DNA of 64,000 nt from Vigna angularis (GCF_016808095.1 NC_068970.1:36242630-36306629); one strand, 5' to 3'; shown: positions 45,515 through 58,263, counted from the stretch's first letter. Notes: a model not told the origin generated them from the letters alone. Program-made: numbers and translations.

Positions 45515-46875
45515 TTGAAATGTGTGGGCACAAAATTTGTCAAGGTTCTTAATAATGCTTCTGATCCTCCTTTATCGCAATTACCTTCTCATTGTATAAA
45601 GGGAGATACAGTCTTGGCATAGATTGCTGAAGAAGTTTATCTTATTAGTTTGGAGGAGTGTAAAAATCATTTGCATTGACATATTTTGTTAATAAAAGGG
45701 AATAAAACTATAATGCATTTAGGTCTTTGTAGTAACCTTGATGTACCCTAGAAACATTTGGAAGAGTTGAAAGTAATTCCTTTTGACAAAGGTTTCTACG
45801 AATTTTCTTTTATAAATTTGAGGATATAAAATGGTTTTGGTTGTTCGAGTTATTCTAGAATTAATATGAAAAGAATCCTTTGTGATTTTGCTTGGACTAA
45901 AGACTTTGATCCAACTTCTATGAAACTCATGAAAACCAAATGTTGGGTGCACATACATGGCCTTCCTTTGGAATATTGAAAGTCACAAGCAATTTTCTCA
46001 ATTACACGTGGTATTGACATATCTTTATCTATAGATGATTGCAATAAGAACATGTCTCGAGATTCTTTGCATGTGTCTTGGTTGATGTTTATTTATTATC
46101 TTATTTTCCTAATCAAATGTCTATGGAAATGTCGGGATTTTCATTTATAGTTGATGTGGAGTATGAGAAATCATCTTTTTTTTGTTCAAATTGTAATATA
46201 GTTGGTCATGATCTATCTAATTGTATACGATTACAACAAGATATTAATGTAATATTTGGAGGAGAGAAAATAATTGGTGCAAAAATATGACAACCTTATC
46301 ATCCTAAGGTTATTGGTGCCTATGATGGGAATAAGAGTTCTATAGGTTCAATTTTAAAGCTTATAAAGCTTGTTGTGCAGTCTGTTTTGGACCACATTGT
46401 GAAGTCTGTTTTGGAGCCCATGGTGGAGTCTGTGATGGAACCTATGGTCGAGCTTATGGTGGATCATGTGGTTCCTGTAGTTGACCCTGTAGTGTGGTGT
46501 TCATGTACCTTTTATTGTTAAGAAGCTAGATGTGTTTTGTTAGTGGTGGTGTGCCATTGGATTTTGATTCCTTGAGTAATATGCCTTTTTTGGAGGATGT
46601 TACTCCCATTGTCGATAGTTTGTAAGGTTTACAACATTTAGATTCACCTCATTGTATTCCTAAGTCAATTCCTAATTTTTTTTAACATCTAAGAAAACTC
46701 GTTTTTGGAGGAATTGAAAATAGTTTCTAAATGCGCTAATATGTTTAATGAGAGGGACAATTCTAATTCTAAGGAGTAGAATGAGTCAGTTCAAACTACA
46801 AGAAAAGCTGGTCAGGGTAGGCCAAAGAAAGTTAATACTAAATCTTTCGAAGCAAGGATTTCTAAAAAGCTATAA
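45515..46875 (+). pseudogene. LINE (L1-type) ORF1 remnant with DUF4283 and zinc knuckle
   Basis: ORF1 of plant L1 elements binds element RNA. Across plus-strand frames the domain order is kept: WAQNL near 45525, a GDTVLA / EEVYLISLEECKNH block, FDKGFYEFSF (DUF4283: P.GKGFFEF.F), FAWTKDFDPTSMKLMKTKCW then VHIHGLPLEYW (conserved WI.L.ELPLEYW), ITRGIDISLSIDD, and VEYEKSSFFCSNCNIVGHDL, a CCHC knuckle C-X2-C-X4-H-X4-C with DLSNC. A basic GRPKK-containing tail ends near 46860. Stops and frameshifts break it, and no endonuclease or reverse transcriptase follows. Confidence 0.8.
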
Positions 46876-47439
46876 TAAGTTTTAAAAGCCTTGTGTGCAT
46901 TGTCAACGAGTTTAATATGCTGAGGAATTTGATTATTAAACTTTAGTTTTCTACTATTGTTGCATTGGTGGGTTTCTTCCATCTATGTATTTACTTTATT
47001 TTTTCATCATATGTATTTTTTGCCTATGTGTGGCATATATTTTATCATAGTTTTGTTGTTATCTCTCATGATTTCCTGTTCTTTTTCTTTTACTATTTTA
47101 TTTTAATAAAATCTTTATATTATGTCAATGATGTTTAACATGAGCTTAGTGGCAAATACCTCATTCAAACATGTTGGTCAACCATTTCAACATAGAAGAC
47201 GTTGATTGGCCTTTTTCTAGGGAAAATAATAAATTTTGCTTATATGGATAATGTTGAAACTCGTTCCCACGTTAACAGAGTCCTCACATTTACTAGGTAC
47301 AAGTATGAGTATGGAAAATACCTAATTTTTTTAATTGGGTATGTAGATCAGATATGTATCTACTTATCCACCTCATCTTGTGTCCATACCCATCCCAATA
47401 CTTATCCTTCTCTCCTTTTAAATTACCAAAGTACCCATA
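46876..47439. other. intergenic DNA, nothing recognised
   Basis: The LINE sequence fades out. The frame at 47202-47492 has no recognisable content and crosses the CACTA-like end at 47440. Confidence 0.4.
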
Positions 47440-49058
47440 CACTACTACAAAATAGGCTTTCGACAATTGTTAAAACAATCATCGAACGATAGTTTTCAAA
47501 TCGTTGTAAATGTTGACATCGTTAAAAATACGACAATAATGATAATGGCTCAAATAACCATCTTTAAAAGTTTCAAACAATGACAGTTGTTCTTGAACCA
47601 TCTTTAAAAGTCATCAAAAAAAGAAAAAAAAATAGTGTTGCATATCATGACGGGATTAACAAAAGTAAAACTAACAAAGTAAAGCAAACAAGCATCTTCA
47701 TATGATTGTTAAAAGGCATACAAGTTTTCCATCGATTAACCATTTGCTTGCTTGTGAAGCGAAAGAGAGAAATTAGAAACAAGTAAACAATAATCTTTGA
47801 ATAAATGTAAAGCATCAAACATAAGTGATAGCTTCGTCCAAAGGGATGGAAACACAGTGAGTAGCAAGATAGTAAGATGGAAATGTAGTTGCAATTCTGG
47901 CAGCGGAAACAATGGAAGTTGATGGTTGTTTGTGGTGGATGCAATGCTTTTATGGTGTGGCTCTAGCTCAGGCGGCCTACCATCTATGGAAGGAAGCTAG
48001 AGGGGTAGGGGAGGAAGCAAGAAGAAGGACTTTCGGACAGAGAAAGAGTTGGCTCAATAGCTTCAGCTTATTTCTATATTATTCCAAAAGTGCTTTTATA
48101 AAGGAATCAATGGTGAATTTATAGGAAATTCAACTAGCTATATGGTGCTAATGATCAGCCTACAAAAGTGTATCAAAGGCCACGTGTGCATACATGGAAA
48201 GTGTGCTAGAATGTAATAGAAGCACTAAATACACATGCTTAAAGAAAAGAAAGGGAGATGCTGACAATGGGAGCTCTAGGGTATGCGCTCAGCACTGCCC
48301 GTGAATTTTTCTACCAAAACTTGATTTCTTCTACCCTTCTCCATGGGCTGGGATGGCTTTTGCTGGACCTTCTTTTTGGGCTTCTAACTCCCATTTGAAA
48401 TGTCCAAAGACTACTTGTCCTTCTTGAGGTAGATTTTCATGGTCTTGTTGCATCTTCCTAACCATTCCACGGGTAATGGGTCCTTGATTTGGTATTGGGC
48501 TTGGACCTCGTCCATCAATAAGTGAGTAGAGGACTCGCAATAAGGTTTTGAGGTATGCGATGAGTTTTGTAGAGGAACCTCACAACATATGGGTTTTACA
48601 ACACGATGTGATGAAAACTTTCGATGTCCAATCAGACTACTAGTGCTTCACAACTAGAAGAGGTTCACGTTGAAAAATTTGCGATTAGTGGAGGCTTGTA
48701 GGGGTTCACCACTGGCGGTAGCGACAATTGTGAGATGCAAAGGGAAGATAAAAGAAAAGTGCAAGGGACAGAGAAAATTAAAGTACGAGAGGAAGAGAAA
48801 ATGAAAGTGTAGGGAAGAAGAAACACTCAAATGAAGTTGAACGAGGGAAATAAGCATGTCTTTTTTTATGTAGGTACTATACATTCGATGATAGTTCTCT
48901 ATATAACCATCGCTATTTCTCGTTTTTCACACTTTTAACGACGATTATATAGAAAATCATCATTATTTCTACTTTTAACAACGGTTATTTAGAGAAACGT
49001 TGATAAAAAAAATCATAGAAATTACAATTTTTCCACTCTATGTTTTTTTACTATGGTG
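47440..49058. mobile_element. CACTA-like element, left end clear, right end uncertain
   Basis: The left end is CACTACTACAAAATAGG, followed by subterminal motifs (CGACAATTGTTAAAACAATC, TCGTTAAAAATACGACAA, and repeated AACCATCTTTAAAAGT). Near the right, matching inverted motifs occur (AACGACGATTATATAGAAAA, AACAACGGTTATTTAGAG). A possible end CTATGTTTTTTTACTATGGTG (reading to 49058) would be a poor inverse of the left end. Flanking triplets ATA and GCT do not match, so the right limit is not secure. Retroelement-like sequence lies inside (48331-48540). Confidence 0.45.
48331..48540 (-). pseudogene. possible gypsy pol C-terminal fragment
   Basis: A 69-codon frame contains GPSPIPNQGPITRGMVRKMQQ, which resembles the GP(L/M)TRAR.(K/R)(K/R)(L/I)Q tail that ends many Ty3/gypsy pol or chromoviral polyproteins. 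The rest (GQVVFGHFKWELEAQKEGPA) is unrecognised. It lies in the CACTA-like element and could be another captured fragment. Confidence 0.35.
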
Positions 49059-49136
49059 GCTTATTAAACGTAGTCAATCAATGTTGTGAAAAACCCTTTT
49101 TTTCACTAATGATAATTTATTACATAATTTTAAAAA

Positions 49137-49138
<2 letters not shown>

Positions 49139-49185
<47 letters not shown>
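49139..49185. repeat. (TA)n microsatellite, about 23 units
   Basis: Pure TA dinucleotide run. The 80-codon frame at 49040-49282 is a by-product of it. Confidence 0.95.
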
Positions 49186-49188
<3 letters not shown>

Positions 49189-50519
49189 CTTAGTATATAC
49201 TTTTGTAATCCTACTTTTTTTTTTCTTTCACTACCCAATTCACTTATATCTCAAGGAACTTTCCCTCTTATCACAATCTTGATTATTCATTTTTTGTGAG
49301 GTTTTGTCCAAATTATGTACTATCAATTTTAAATTTTAGTAAATCAAGTAATTATTAAGTCTCACATTTATTTTTCCTTCTATTTAATATTTTTATTCAT
49401 TAGTTATTTTTTTCACATGAGAATGTTGGAGTCTCAATTTCAAGTGTTGAATCACATAAACATTTCAATTACTAGGTATTAAAAAAAAGTTATCTTCTTT
49501 ATTGTCTTTGATCCCTAATTTTTTGTTTCATTTGAAGAATTTTTTGTTTTGCTAAAAAGTATTCATTATCTATGAATGGTTCAAGTAGTTCATTATTTGT
49601 AAAGTTTTTTTTTTAGATTTTCAATAAACTTTCCATCTTATTGTACTCTTCATTATACATTTTTTTTCAATGTAGGGTTTAGTTAAATGGCGTATCAAAT
49701 TGTTATTTAGAAACACATTTGATTACATTTACTTTTTTTAATATATTTTGTTGTTTATTTTTATCAAGTAGAATATTGGTTTAATGATTTTTTATATAAT
49801 TATTTATATTTTCTAACTCATTCTTCATTTATTGTGGATTAAGATCTGCTGGTAATATGCAATTATTGAGGGATATTATCAACAAATTTTGATATTTGAT
49901 TTACCAATGCAAATTTTTTCGGTAAGTGAGTTGTGTAATTGTGAGCCAGATATCCATCAGTAATATCTATTGATAAGGTTGTCATAGTTTTTTCTTATGG
50001 GTTTTGCCTAACAAATTTGTGTTGTCGATAAGTGAATGAGAGAATTAAAATGAAATTTTGAGATTCAGAGGACATGTTTCCTTCGCCATGTAACAAAGAA
50101 GTGTTTATCACGTTTGTCTTCCCCAATTGGCAATTTCCAAGCTCGTTTTTCCCAAAGTGGCCCCAAATTCGTTTTACCAAAGTTTCAATTTACTATACCC
50201 TTGTTCTATATATCAGATGGCCTTCAAAAACCTAACTTTGAGTGAAGTTTATGTGTTCTTATGAGGTTGCTAGGCGTCACCACCACTTGCCATCATTGTT
50301 AACGTCAGTTGTTGTAGAAAGAAATTATGCCTAAATGCTTGAAGTTCTTGTGAGTGCAAAGAAATTATGTGGATGAAAGTATAATCCTTTATTCTATTTT
50401 TTGAATTCAATATGTTCTTTTTTTAATTTTAATTTGCTTTTCTACAATTGCTTAGTGTTTTTATACAAGTATGAAATGTGTCGTTCTACTTTAAAGTAGA
50501 AAAGCCAATTACATTTGTT
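49186..50519. other. T-rich intergenic DNA, nothing recognised
   Basis: No sustained coding frame. An 18-base perfect palindrome TTCTACTTTAAAGTAGAA lies at 50484-50501, just outside the foldback element that follows. Confidence 0.5.
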
Positions 50520-51037
50520 GGGTGCTTGACATTGCTAGAGTAACCTCTTTACACGGTCATCACGAAAGAATTAGACATCTTAACATCTCAAACGCAATAA
50601 AAATGATATTTCAAGTTCATAGTATGTGTAATTGATTAAATGTTTTCCCTCTTTTCCAAATAAATAAAAGAGTTAAGTCTTATTGAGTTCCAATTAGCGT
50701 AATCTCACATTCTTCCAATAGGGTCCAGAAAAAGAATAAGTTATGATTTAAATCTTTTAAATGTTCATTAGATTACCAACTACCAAAAGAGCACAAAAAT
50801 TTCTATCTCCATAAAAATCTTTATGTAATGCCTTTGGTATTCGCTTTCAACCATGTGCTTTGTGCACTTTAAACTCAGGTTGCAAGCGCTCATTGTCCAA
50901 TTAAAGCAATTTATTAGACAATGAGAATTTTTGCAACTTGATTTGAAATTACACATAACACATGCTCAAAAGCTAATGTCAAAGGCATTGAAAGGAGATC
51001 TTTATGGAGATAATAATTTACATCCTCTTTTGATAGG
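50520..51037. mobile_element. long foldback element, copy 1, right arm truncated
   Basis: The left arm (50520-50897) and a partial right arm (50917-51037) are inverted copies. Examples: TCTATCTCCATAAAAATC pairs with AGATCTTTATGGAGAT, AATGCCTTTGGTATTCGC with GCTAATGTCAAAGGCATT, and CTCATTGTC with GACAATGAG around a 19-base loop. The right arm stops after TTTTGATAGG near 51037, so about 240 bases are missing. The same family is complete at 63030-63779. No coding frame is present. Confidence 0.8.
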
Positions 51038-52499
51038 TACTTTGTACATATTAATTGAATAATTTATAATTTATCTTATTTGGTATTATCTATATTATTG
51101 TAGACAATCGTGAAATATATGCAAGGATGTTTACAAGAATTGCATGCTTCTGTTTGTTGTGTAATATTGGCAAGTTTTGTTCGGATGTAGAGAATAAAGA
51201 TGTATACATTAGTTGCATATATTACAATTAATGATAGAAAAATTCATCCATGATGTCCTTCTCAACATACCTGAATCATAATTTCATCGATATGTCTGTG
51301 TTCATCATCTCTTTTATTATTAACAAAAATATCTTAAGGTTATAATCGAAGGTTGTTCTTCCGTTGATAACACGAACTTAAAGACACATTGTAGGTTTTC
51401 AGAAATTACAAGGGATTTCATAAATTTTTCTGTAAGTTTTACATACAAGTAAATTACAAATGAATATTATGTTATTAGTTTTCTAATGGAAAGTACGAGT
51501 TATCGACGAATTACCGTTATTACTATCTAATTCTAACTATCCATAATAACATATTTTTTTGTAGTAGCAGTTTTGTAAAGAATTTTCATTTACTATATAT
51601 AGTAATTTAGTGTCATTGTAAAGAAATTTAAAAGATGAAATCCATTTGTAAATTCAAATTATTATTAGCTTAATTTTTTTTCCTCTGTGAATTTCAGTAG
51701 AATTTAGAAAAAGGAAAAAAAAAAGAGACATTCAAAATATTTTAAACTTGAATATTCTTTTCTTTTTATAATTTTTTAAGAAAATTTTTAACTTTATCGA
51801 CTTTGTTTCGTTTTGCAAAATTAGTAGATGTTTTGCTTTTCATAAAATTTTATTTATTTAATTGTGTAATATTTTATATAACTCATCTCTTTCTATCCAA
51901 TTGTTATTTGGTACTTTAATTTAAAATTATACAATTATCTTATATTTCTAAATTTTGACATTGAAAAAAAAAAGAATATGCTATTATGATATTGAATATT
52001 TGATATTATCATATTTCTTTTGTTATGGTTTTTATTTTTATATAAAAAATAATTAATTGATATTTAGAATAATATAACATGTAGTTACTCTCGATGGAGA
52101 TGGAGATGGAGATGAAAATGAGACTAAATTTTGTACCAGTTGAATATAAACATAAAGATGAGAATGAATTTTTACTACAAAAATAAGAATGAGATATATG
52201 AAACTCATCCTTATTTCATCTTGTTATTATCCCAACCTATTTCAAATAATAAATAAGCCTTGAGCTTTATCCTTTTTAGAATAAACAATTTGTAAGTCTA
52301 GGCAACTACATACATCAATATGAAAAAGCATGTTGAACTTAAAAATAATTACGAATAAGGACTTCCTCCTCTACTTTAAACCTCACCAAGACATAAATTT
52401 AACAATAATAGTTTTATGATCCTAAGTACGATATTATGCACCTTTAATTGATTATTTTATGAGTACAAGTACTAAAAAACAAAAAACTAAAATGACAAC
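51038..52499. other. AT-rich DNA with a possible transposon right end
   Basis: At 51340-51568 the sequence holds GTTATCGACGAATTACCG and ends ATTTTTTTGTAGTAG, which looks like a CACTA-type right terminus (inverse of CTACTACAAAA). The expected final TG is replaced by CAG and no partner left end can be assigned with confidence. Confidence 0.35.
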
Positions 52500-52870
52500 C
52501 TCGTAATCTTGCTAACACAATAGTATAATATATTAGAAAATCATAAGTCAGTTTTTTTCACTTTGAGAGCTGTTGTTATTACAGTAAGACATTTGTTACA
52601 TTGTCTGTATATAAGGCATACGTATACTTACAGTTTATACAATTTTTGAAGTACATTAAGTGATAAGAATATTTCCTTTGTTCTTTCCTTCTATTCTTTC
52701 TCTACCGTTCAGTTCCATCAGCAGTACCACTCGGTGCACATAGTTCATCTCCATCAGCGTTGTCGTTCGGTGCAGTCAGTGTTATTCGCTGATTCATTCT
52801 ACTGATCGGTTTGTGGTCATCCACCGATTAATATGAAGAAGTCACAATATATTACACCTAATGTAACTTA
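52500..52870 (+). mobile_element. possible LTR/TRIM-type promoter fragment
   Basis: A TATATAAGG box at about 52609 follows a TTACAGTAAGACATTTG stretch. The downstream leader contains an imperfect duplication around TTCCATCAGCAGTACCACTC and TCTCCATCAGCGTTGTCG (both followed by GGTGCA). The layout resembles a small copia/TRIM LTR, but no second LTR, primer site or terminal dinucleotides were identified. Confidence 0.25.
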
Positions 52871-53004
52871 TTTGTCTCAACGGAATATACTTATCTTATA
52901 AAATATATTTTTATTATTTGTGTTTACCTTTAATGTCGACATCAACTACGAAATAAGTGTGAATATTATGAGATTAAATGCATGCATACAATCATATTTT
53001 ACAA

Positions 53005-53200
53005 CACTACTATAACTTAAGAAAGGGAAGTAACACCAGTGTAAAATTAACCTACCACATCAGACGTTTTACATCGAATTAACAAGAAAAAATGAAAAAA
53101 TTGGTATTTACATCAGACACATTTATAGTCCGACTTTAATATCGAGTTTTATATTATTTGAAAGAGTCTGATTTAAATCTCTTTATATTAAGGCAAAATA
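53005..53200. mobile_element. possible CACTA end fragment
   Basis: CACTACTATAACTTAAG is followed within 200 bases by ACATCAGACG, ACATCAGACA and related short motifs such as those seen in CACTA subterminal regions. No matching right end was found. Confidence 0.25.
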
Positions 53201-56200
53201 TGTTTATTCTTCCTCGCACTTTCGCGTTGCACTTCCACCATTATAAATAAAACTCAAATATAGTTAAGTGAAAATTTCATATTATAATGATTAAATACAA
53301 ATTTTAATTTGTACATATTCAATAACTTATGTCACTGACTAAATAAAATATAAAAGATATTTGAATGCGATGGGTTCACTTTTTTTTAAAATATTTATGT
53401 ATATATCTCTATAGCTTTATTTAGATATCAATGTAAATGTATATTTAAGTTTTACATTGCTTATTTTTATATATAAATTTTAATTTTTTTATAAGTATTT
53501 TTTCTTTATTTATTTTAATACATTTTAATTAAGCTAAGAATAATAAGATCTTGGATAAAGTCATTTAATTAGAAAGAAACGTCTTTGCTTAGAAATGTAT
53601 ATAGATAGAAGATTTTTGTTATTGTTATACATGAAAGAAAATAATAGAACTAATAGAATATTAAAAGCAAGCTCATTTTCTATATGGATTATGATTTTAT
53701 ATTATAGAATATGGGTGTAAAAATGTCTTATAATTTTATCTTATAACACCATTTTAACATTTTAGGTGATAGTTATATAGACAGAGAAAGAGAATTGATT
53801 TTTTATATTAATTGTTTGATGAACATAAAATTTTTAAAACTTTATTTGATATATGGATTTATAATAAATTTCAAATAATTAACATAAAAAATATTCACAC
53901 TTTAATGATGGGACTCATCTTACAATTTTGGGGTTTATCATAACTTATGTCTTGAGTATATATGTTGACTCTAAGATATTAGTTTTCCTTTTCTTTTCTT
54001 TTTTTCTTTCCGTTTTCTTGGTTGCTTTGCCTTTTTATTTCCTTGTAGAGAGAAAGGAAACTGAGTTATGATTTTGAATATTAAAAATCATAACTTATTA
54101 GTTACTTATAAATTGATCTATTAGATCTCCATAATCTCCTAACGAATCAATATTAATATATACTCATCAAACTCATCGATTTTAATTCTTGCAATGTTAC
54201 AAAATTAAACCTCTTAACTAAGTTTACAACAATTAAAATTAAGCTTGTAAAAGAAGCAACAACAATTACAAAAGCTTGAATCATAGAAACCTAGTGAAAG
54301 ACTATGACCACTGCTATAATAGTATCAAGAGTTTCTCCAAAGGGAAAGGAAAAAAGAAAAGAGGGTTTCATTTTGATATTCATTTTTATTATTTTAATAT
54401 TTTAAAAAGGGTGTATTTGTCATATAATTTCAAATATATTAATACTATTCATTGATTAATGAAGTAATATTTTATTTTTCACAATCAAACTATGATAAAA
54501 TAGGTAAATAGTTGAATTACAATTAAAGTAACTAAGGTTAAGCTTTGATTTGAAGAGTTTGTTATGAGGGAGATTGGTCCATATCTTAATATGGAAACAA
54601 AGCTACTATATGCAATTTGTGTCATGTAAACAACTTACATTGTCACATGGTAGCCCTATAAGTCCTCCACTTATTATTGTTGTCTTCTACTAAAAAAAGT
54701 GATAAACACAACAACCATTAAAACCAACTTCTCTTTTAATTGTGATCAACCGTTCCCTTATTATTTCCCACAACATAGATATCTACACCACAAAAACAAA
54801 ACAAAACGCTTTGGTTGTCCCATAAAGACAGCCCTCACGAGCATTGTTTGCACCCACATATTAATATTCTATCCATCTATTTAATTTAATTTAATTTGAT
54901 TCCAAAAGTTAAGGCTTTGTTTGTTCTAACTCAATGCTGAATAGGCCAGATTATTGTGGGCCATTTCATTACTCTCAAATTATATAACTTTATCTCAAAT
55001 GCAAATAAAGGTATCATGTTTTTCAATGTATTCCCCATGGGAACTCTTGTCAAATAAAACAGATCACTCGCACCACACCATGCCCCCTTAGTGCCTCATT
55101 CAGCAATCTACCCATACATTAAACACACACATGCACAACTTGCAACAAAATCTTAATGGACCTTCAAATTAATCTCATTACTACAAAAATACAAAAAAAA
55201 AAATTAAAAAAAAAACTTATCTTTTACTTTATATTCCTTCTTAACCAAGACTATCTTGATATAGAAATATTTAAGTAATTAACTCAATGAAATTTTGAGG
55301 AAAAAATGAAATTAACTATTAATTAAAAGTATATATAGATACAAAGTTTGATACCCTAAACCCTAAGGAGTTGTCCTTTTGTTTGAGAAGAATTAGAATA
55401 ATATTCCTTGTTTAGCGTGCTGTGTTTGTGAAAAACAAATTGCAACCTTTCTCACCGCCCAATAATGCTTCACATGACCACACGTCTTTACACGTATGAT
55501 TGACACGTGTGAGAATAGCAGTGGAGAAAGTGCGAGAGGTCGGAATTATTATAAGTGGTTAGTGCACGCCAAGAATCTTTTTTGTGGGTTGGGGATTGTG
55601 GAATGCTTGGTTTTGAAGTTTGTTCTTCATCATATTTTATATATATAGATATAAACAAAAGTGTTTAAAAACAGCTATAAAAGAAACAAAATGGGATGAA
55701 TTAATTAATAATTTTCAACATTTTTTATAATAAAGAGAATTAATGAGGCATGTGAAATGTTTTATTTTCTCTAACTATAATGTCTATAGAATATTTGTCA
55801 ATAAAAGTTTTATGATTTATTATTATTATTATTATTATTGTAAAAATAGTGCATGTGAACTTTATGTTTATTTAAATGCTTACACCTTTTTATGTTCATA
55901 ATTACTATACCATTTAAAAGTGGCCCAGCACGTGGCCATGTTCTAAGCTCTAGTTGGAGGTTTCTGCAAACAAAATCAGCCAAATCTTAAAAATACTTCT
56001 TTTAAAATGTTTGATCAAATACTACACTTTAAAAAGGTTATTAACAAAACTTTACTTTTGTTGCACCGGTGTTATTTCATTGGCTGATGTCGTTTTTGTT
56101 ATATAGGGACAAAAGATTTATTGGTGTACCCTTATTCTAGGCTGATTTTAATTGTTGTACCCTTATATTTGGCTATATTATGTTTTATAGGTGTATGAAT

Positions 56201-56999
56201 TTTTCTACCTAAAACTCTTTACAAATAATACATGTGCTAATATTTTTTATTTTTTGTAAGTATCTTATTTATTTTATAATTATAGTAAATTTGTAATTTG
56301 ACTTGACTCCAGAATTTCTTTTAGATATTCACTCCCTTCCACAACCCATTGGCTTGGGTCGGAGAGAAAATCACATTCGTATACTTAATATATCAATCAA
56401 CAAATTATCTATTATAAGGAAGACATTTTAAAACTCCTAGACAAATATCTCATTTTAAACATATATAATATTAGTGAAATTTATGATGATCTTTCAAATT
56501 TAATTGGAACTCTTACAATCTTAAGTCAAATTACACAAATTAAAATAATTTGAGAAAGGTGAGTTTGCCTCACTGTCTTCATGTTGGTTGAACCTTATCT
56601 TAATATTTTCCATGAATAGTATATTTGGTTGGTGAGAAAAATAATGCTAAAGATAAAATGAATTGTTTTTATCTATAAGAGGAAATAATGAAGAAGTTGT
56701 AATAGTAACTCTGGCAACTTTAGCCAGCAAGTATTTGAGGGAGTGGGAACATATGATACCTCTAAATGAAGTGTGTATGAAGAAGGTCAACCTCACATTG
56801 AAGAGGCAAACAAGGTGGTGTCTCATACCTCACTTACATTGCTAAAGGGAGATTTATTCCCTTCCATTTGTAGAAATAAAACACAATATTCATTTCCTTT
56901 TCCAATTCAACTATGTACGAATAAGAAAGAAAGACCTTAGTAAGCATTTCTTCTCCTCAATGAATCATTCATTGATAAGAATCTTATATTATAAAAGAA
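53201..56999. other. AT-rich intergenic DNA, no gene recognised
   Basis: An (ATT)n run lies at 55817-55839. ACGT-core motifs cluster at 55481-55509, including a CACGTG at 55504-55509, with a further CACGTG at 55929-55934, and AAACCCTA occurs near 55355. These could belong to a promoter, but no coding sequence follows on either strand. The frames at 54699-54884 and 56663-56845 have no recognisable content. Confidence 0.4.
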
Positions 57000-57297
57000 A
57001 GAAAATTTAAGAAACAAGATTTCAAATAAATATTTTTTTATAATTAAAATTATTTAAAAAAATAAAATTTAAATGAATTAATTAATTGATCAACATAAAA
57101 TTTGAAAGAATAATCAAATATTAATAATTAATAGTGATAAAAATATTATAATATAAAAGAAAAAAGATTTTGGATAAATATTTTATTATAATTAAAATCA
57201 TTTTAATCAATGAAATTTAAATGAATGAACACAACATTTAAAAAACTAATAAAATATCAATAATTAATAGTGATTAAAATATTATATTAAAAAATTT
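57000..57297. repeat. imperfect ~145-bp tandem duplication
   Basis: Copies 57000-57148 and 57149-57297 share AAAAGAAA.AAAGATTT, TATAATTAAAAT.ATTT, AAATTTAAATGAAT and AATAATTAATAGTGAT in order, with several indels. Confidence 0.75.
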
Positions 57298-57342
57298 AAT
57301 TTAAAATAATTGAAGAAAATTCAAAAGGAGAGGGGATTGGCA

Positions 57343-57627
57343 TCAGTCGGGTGGCACTAATGCAAGATGCAACATCAAACATGATAGTAAGGATGAAGTG
57401 ATAACACAATAGTTGCCTTGTGTAAAGGTTTTAAGGTTCACGGTAGCTGAATTGTGGTGATAAACGAGGTAGTAACGGTGTCGGAGAAAATGTGAGACAC
57501 TTGTAGGAGTGTGAGTAGTGGCTTGAGGAGAAACTGGAACATGAATGTTGCATAAGCAAAAGGAGAAGATCTTATCATTGGTGTTGATGGCTTGTCTAAT
57601 CTCCAACGTGATGAGCTCGATCAACAA
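57343..57627 (-). CDS. unrecognised 94-codon ORF, doubtful
   Basis: Minus-strand frame starting MLIELITLEIRQAINTNDKI and ending ...LALVPPD, in a patch less AT-rich than its surroundings. No family was recognised. It lies next to a transposon-derived repeat region and may be a transposon exon or chance. Confidence 0.2.
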   Translation of the reverse strand: MLIELITLEIRQAINTNDKIFSFCLCNIHVPVSPQATTHTPTSVSHFLRHRYYLVYHHNSATVNLKTFTQGNYCVITSSLLSCLMLHLALVPPD

Positions 57628-57714
57628 TGGGGGGCAACAGTAACAAAGCTCTAGGTACTAATGATGGTGGATTGCACATGGTTTTATGTTTAGACATTAA
57701 ATGCAAGATTTAGG

Positions 57715-58263
57715 CAGAAAATTTGTCAGTAGTAAATTACGTGATTATCGATGAATTATTTCTTCAGTAATAAATTCGTCGATAATTAAAATTTCAAAAT
57801 ATATCGATAAGATTCGTTCGTAATTCAAATTTAACAAAGAATTTATTTTCGTCGATAATTCCAAGAATGAGCTTCAATACCTAGTGTCACAAAAGACAAA
57901 CCATGATATATTTGATCAATAATGAGCTTCAATACCTAGTGTCGCAAAAGACAAACCAATTTAGAATATCATTTTGAGTATTTTTCATTTCTCATATTCA
58001 AATCAATCATCATGTCACTCAAATTATATTGATTCCTTATGTTTACATCTTTACCATTAAAAATAGGTTTATATACTACATAACATTAATCTATTATCAT
58101 CTAAAAACAAGTATTTAAAATAAATTAAATATAAGGTTTTGAAAATAGAAAGGTGCCTTTTATGTAACATATCTTTGCCTAACTGACTTTCTTTCGTAGG
58201 TAAGACATCTTGTAAGTATCGACAGTTAAATTTTGTCAGTAACAAAACAAATCTATTGGGAAA
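57715..58263. mobile_element. transposon-derived repeat with TCGTCGATAATT motifs, left part
   Basis: Motifs TTCGTCGATAATT, TATCGATGAATTA, TTTGTCAGTA and TATCGACAG recur on both strands here and again at 59638-60430. Such cis-element-like clusters are typical of subterminal regions of CACTA or related elements. The CACTA at 58264 is inserted among them. A 38-base duplication starting AATGAGCTTCAATACC is present at 57866-57903 and 57922-57959. Confidence 0.5.

Noticed and set aside
45719..46053. Minus-strand ORFs of 67 and 79 codons
   Set aside because: Shadows of the plus-strand LINE ORF1 remnant (DUF4283 region).
47440..51568. Pairing the CACTACTACAAAA end at 47440 with the TTTTTTTGTAGTAG end at 51568 as one element
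   Set aside because: The subterminal motifs of the two ends differ, the last bases at 51568 are CAG in place of TG, and no matching target triplet was found.
54699..54884. 61-codon ORF in a less AT-rich patch
   Set aside because: No recognisable domain, no splice or promoter context; the same reasoning rejects 56663-56845 and 60541-60732.
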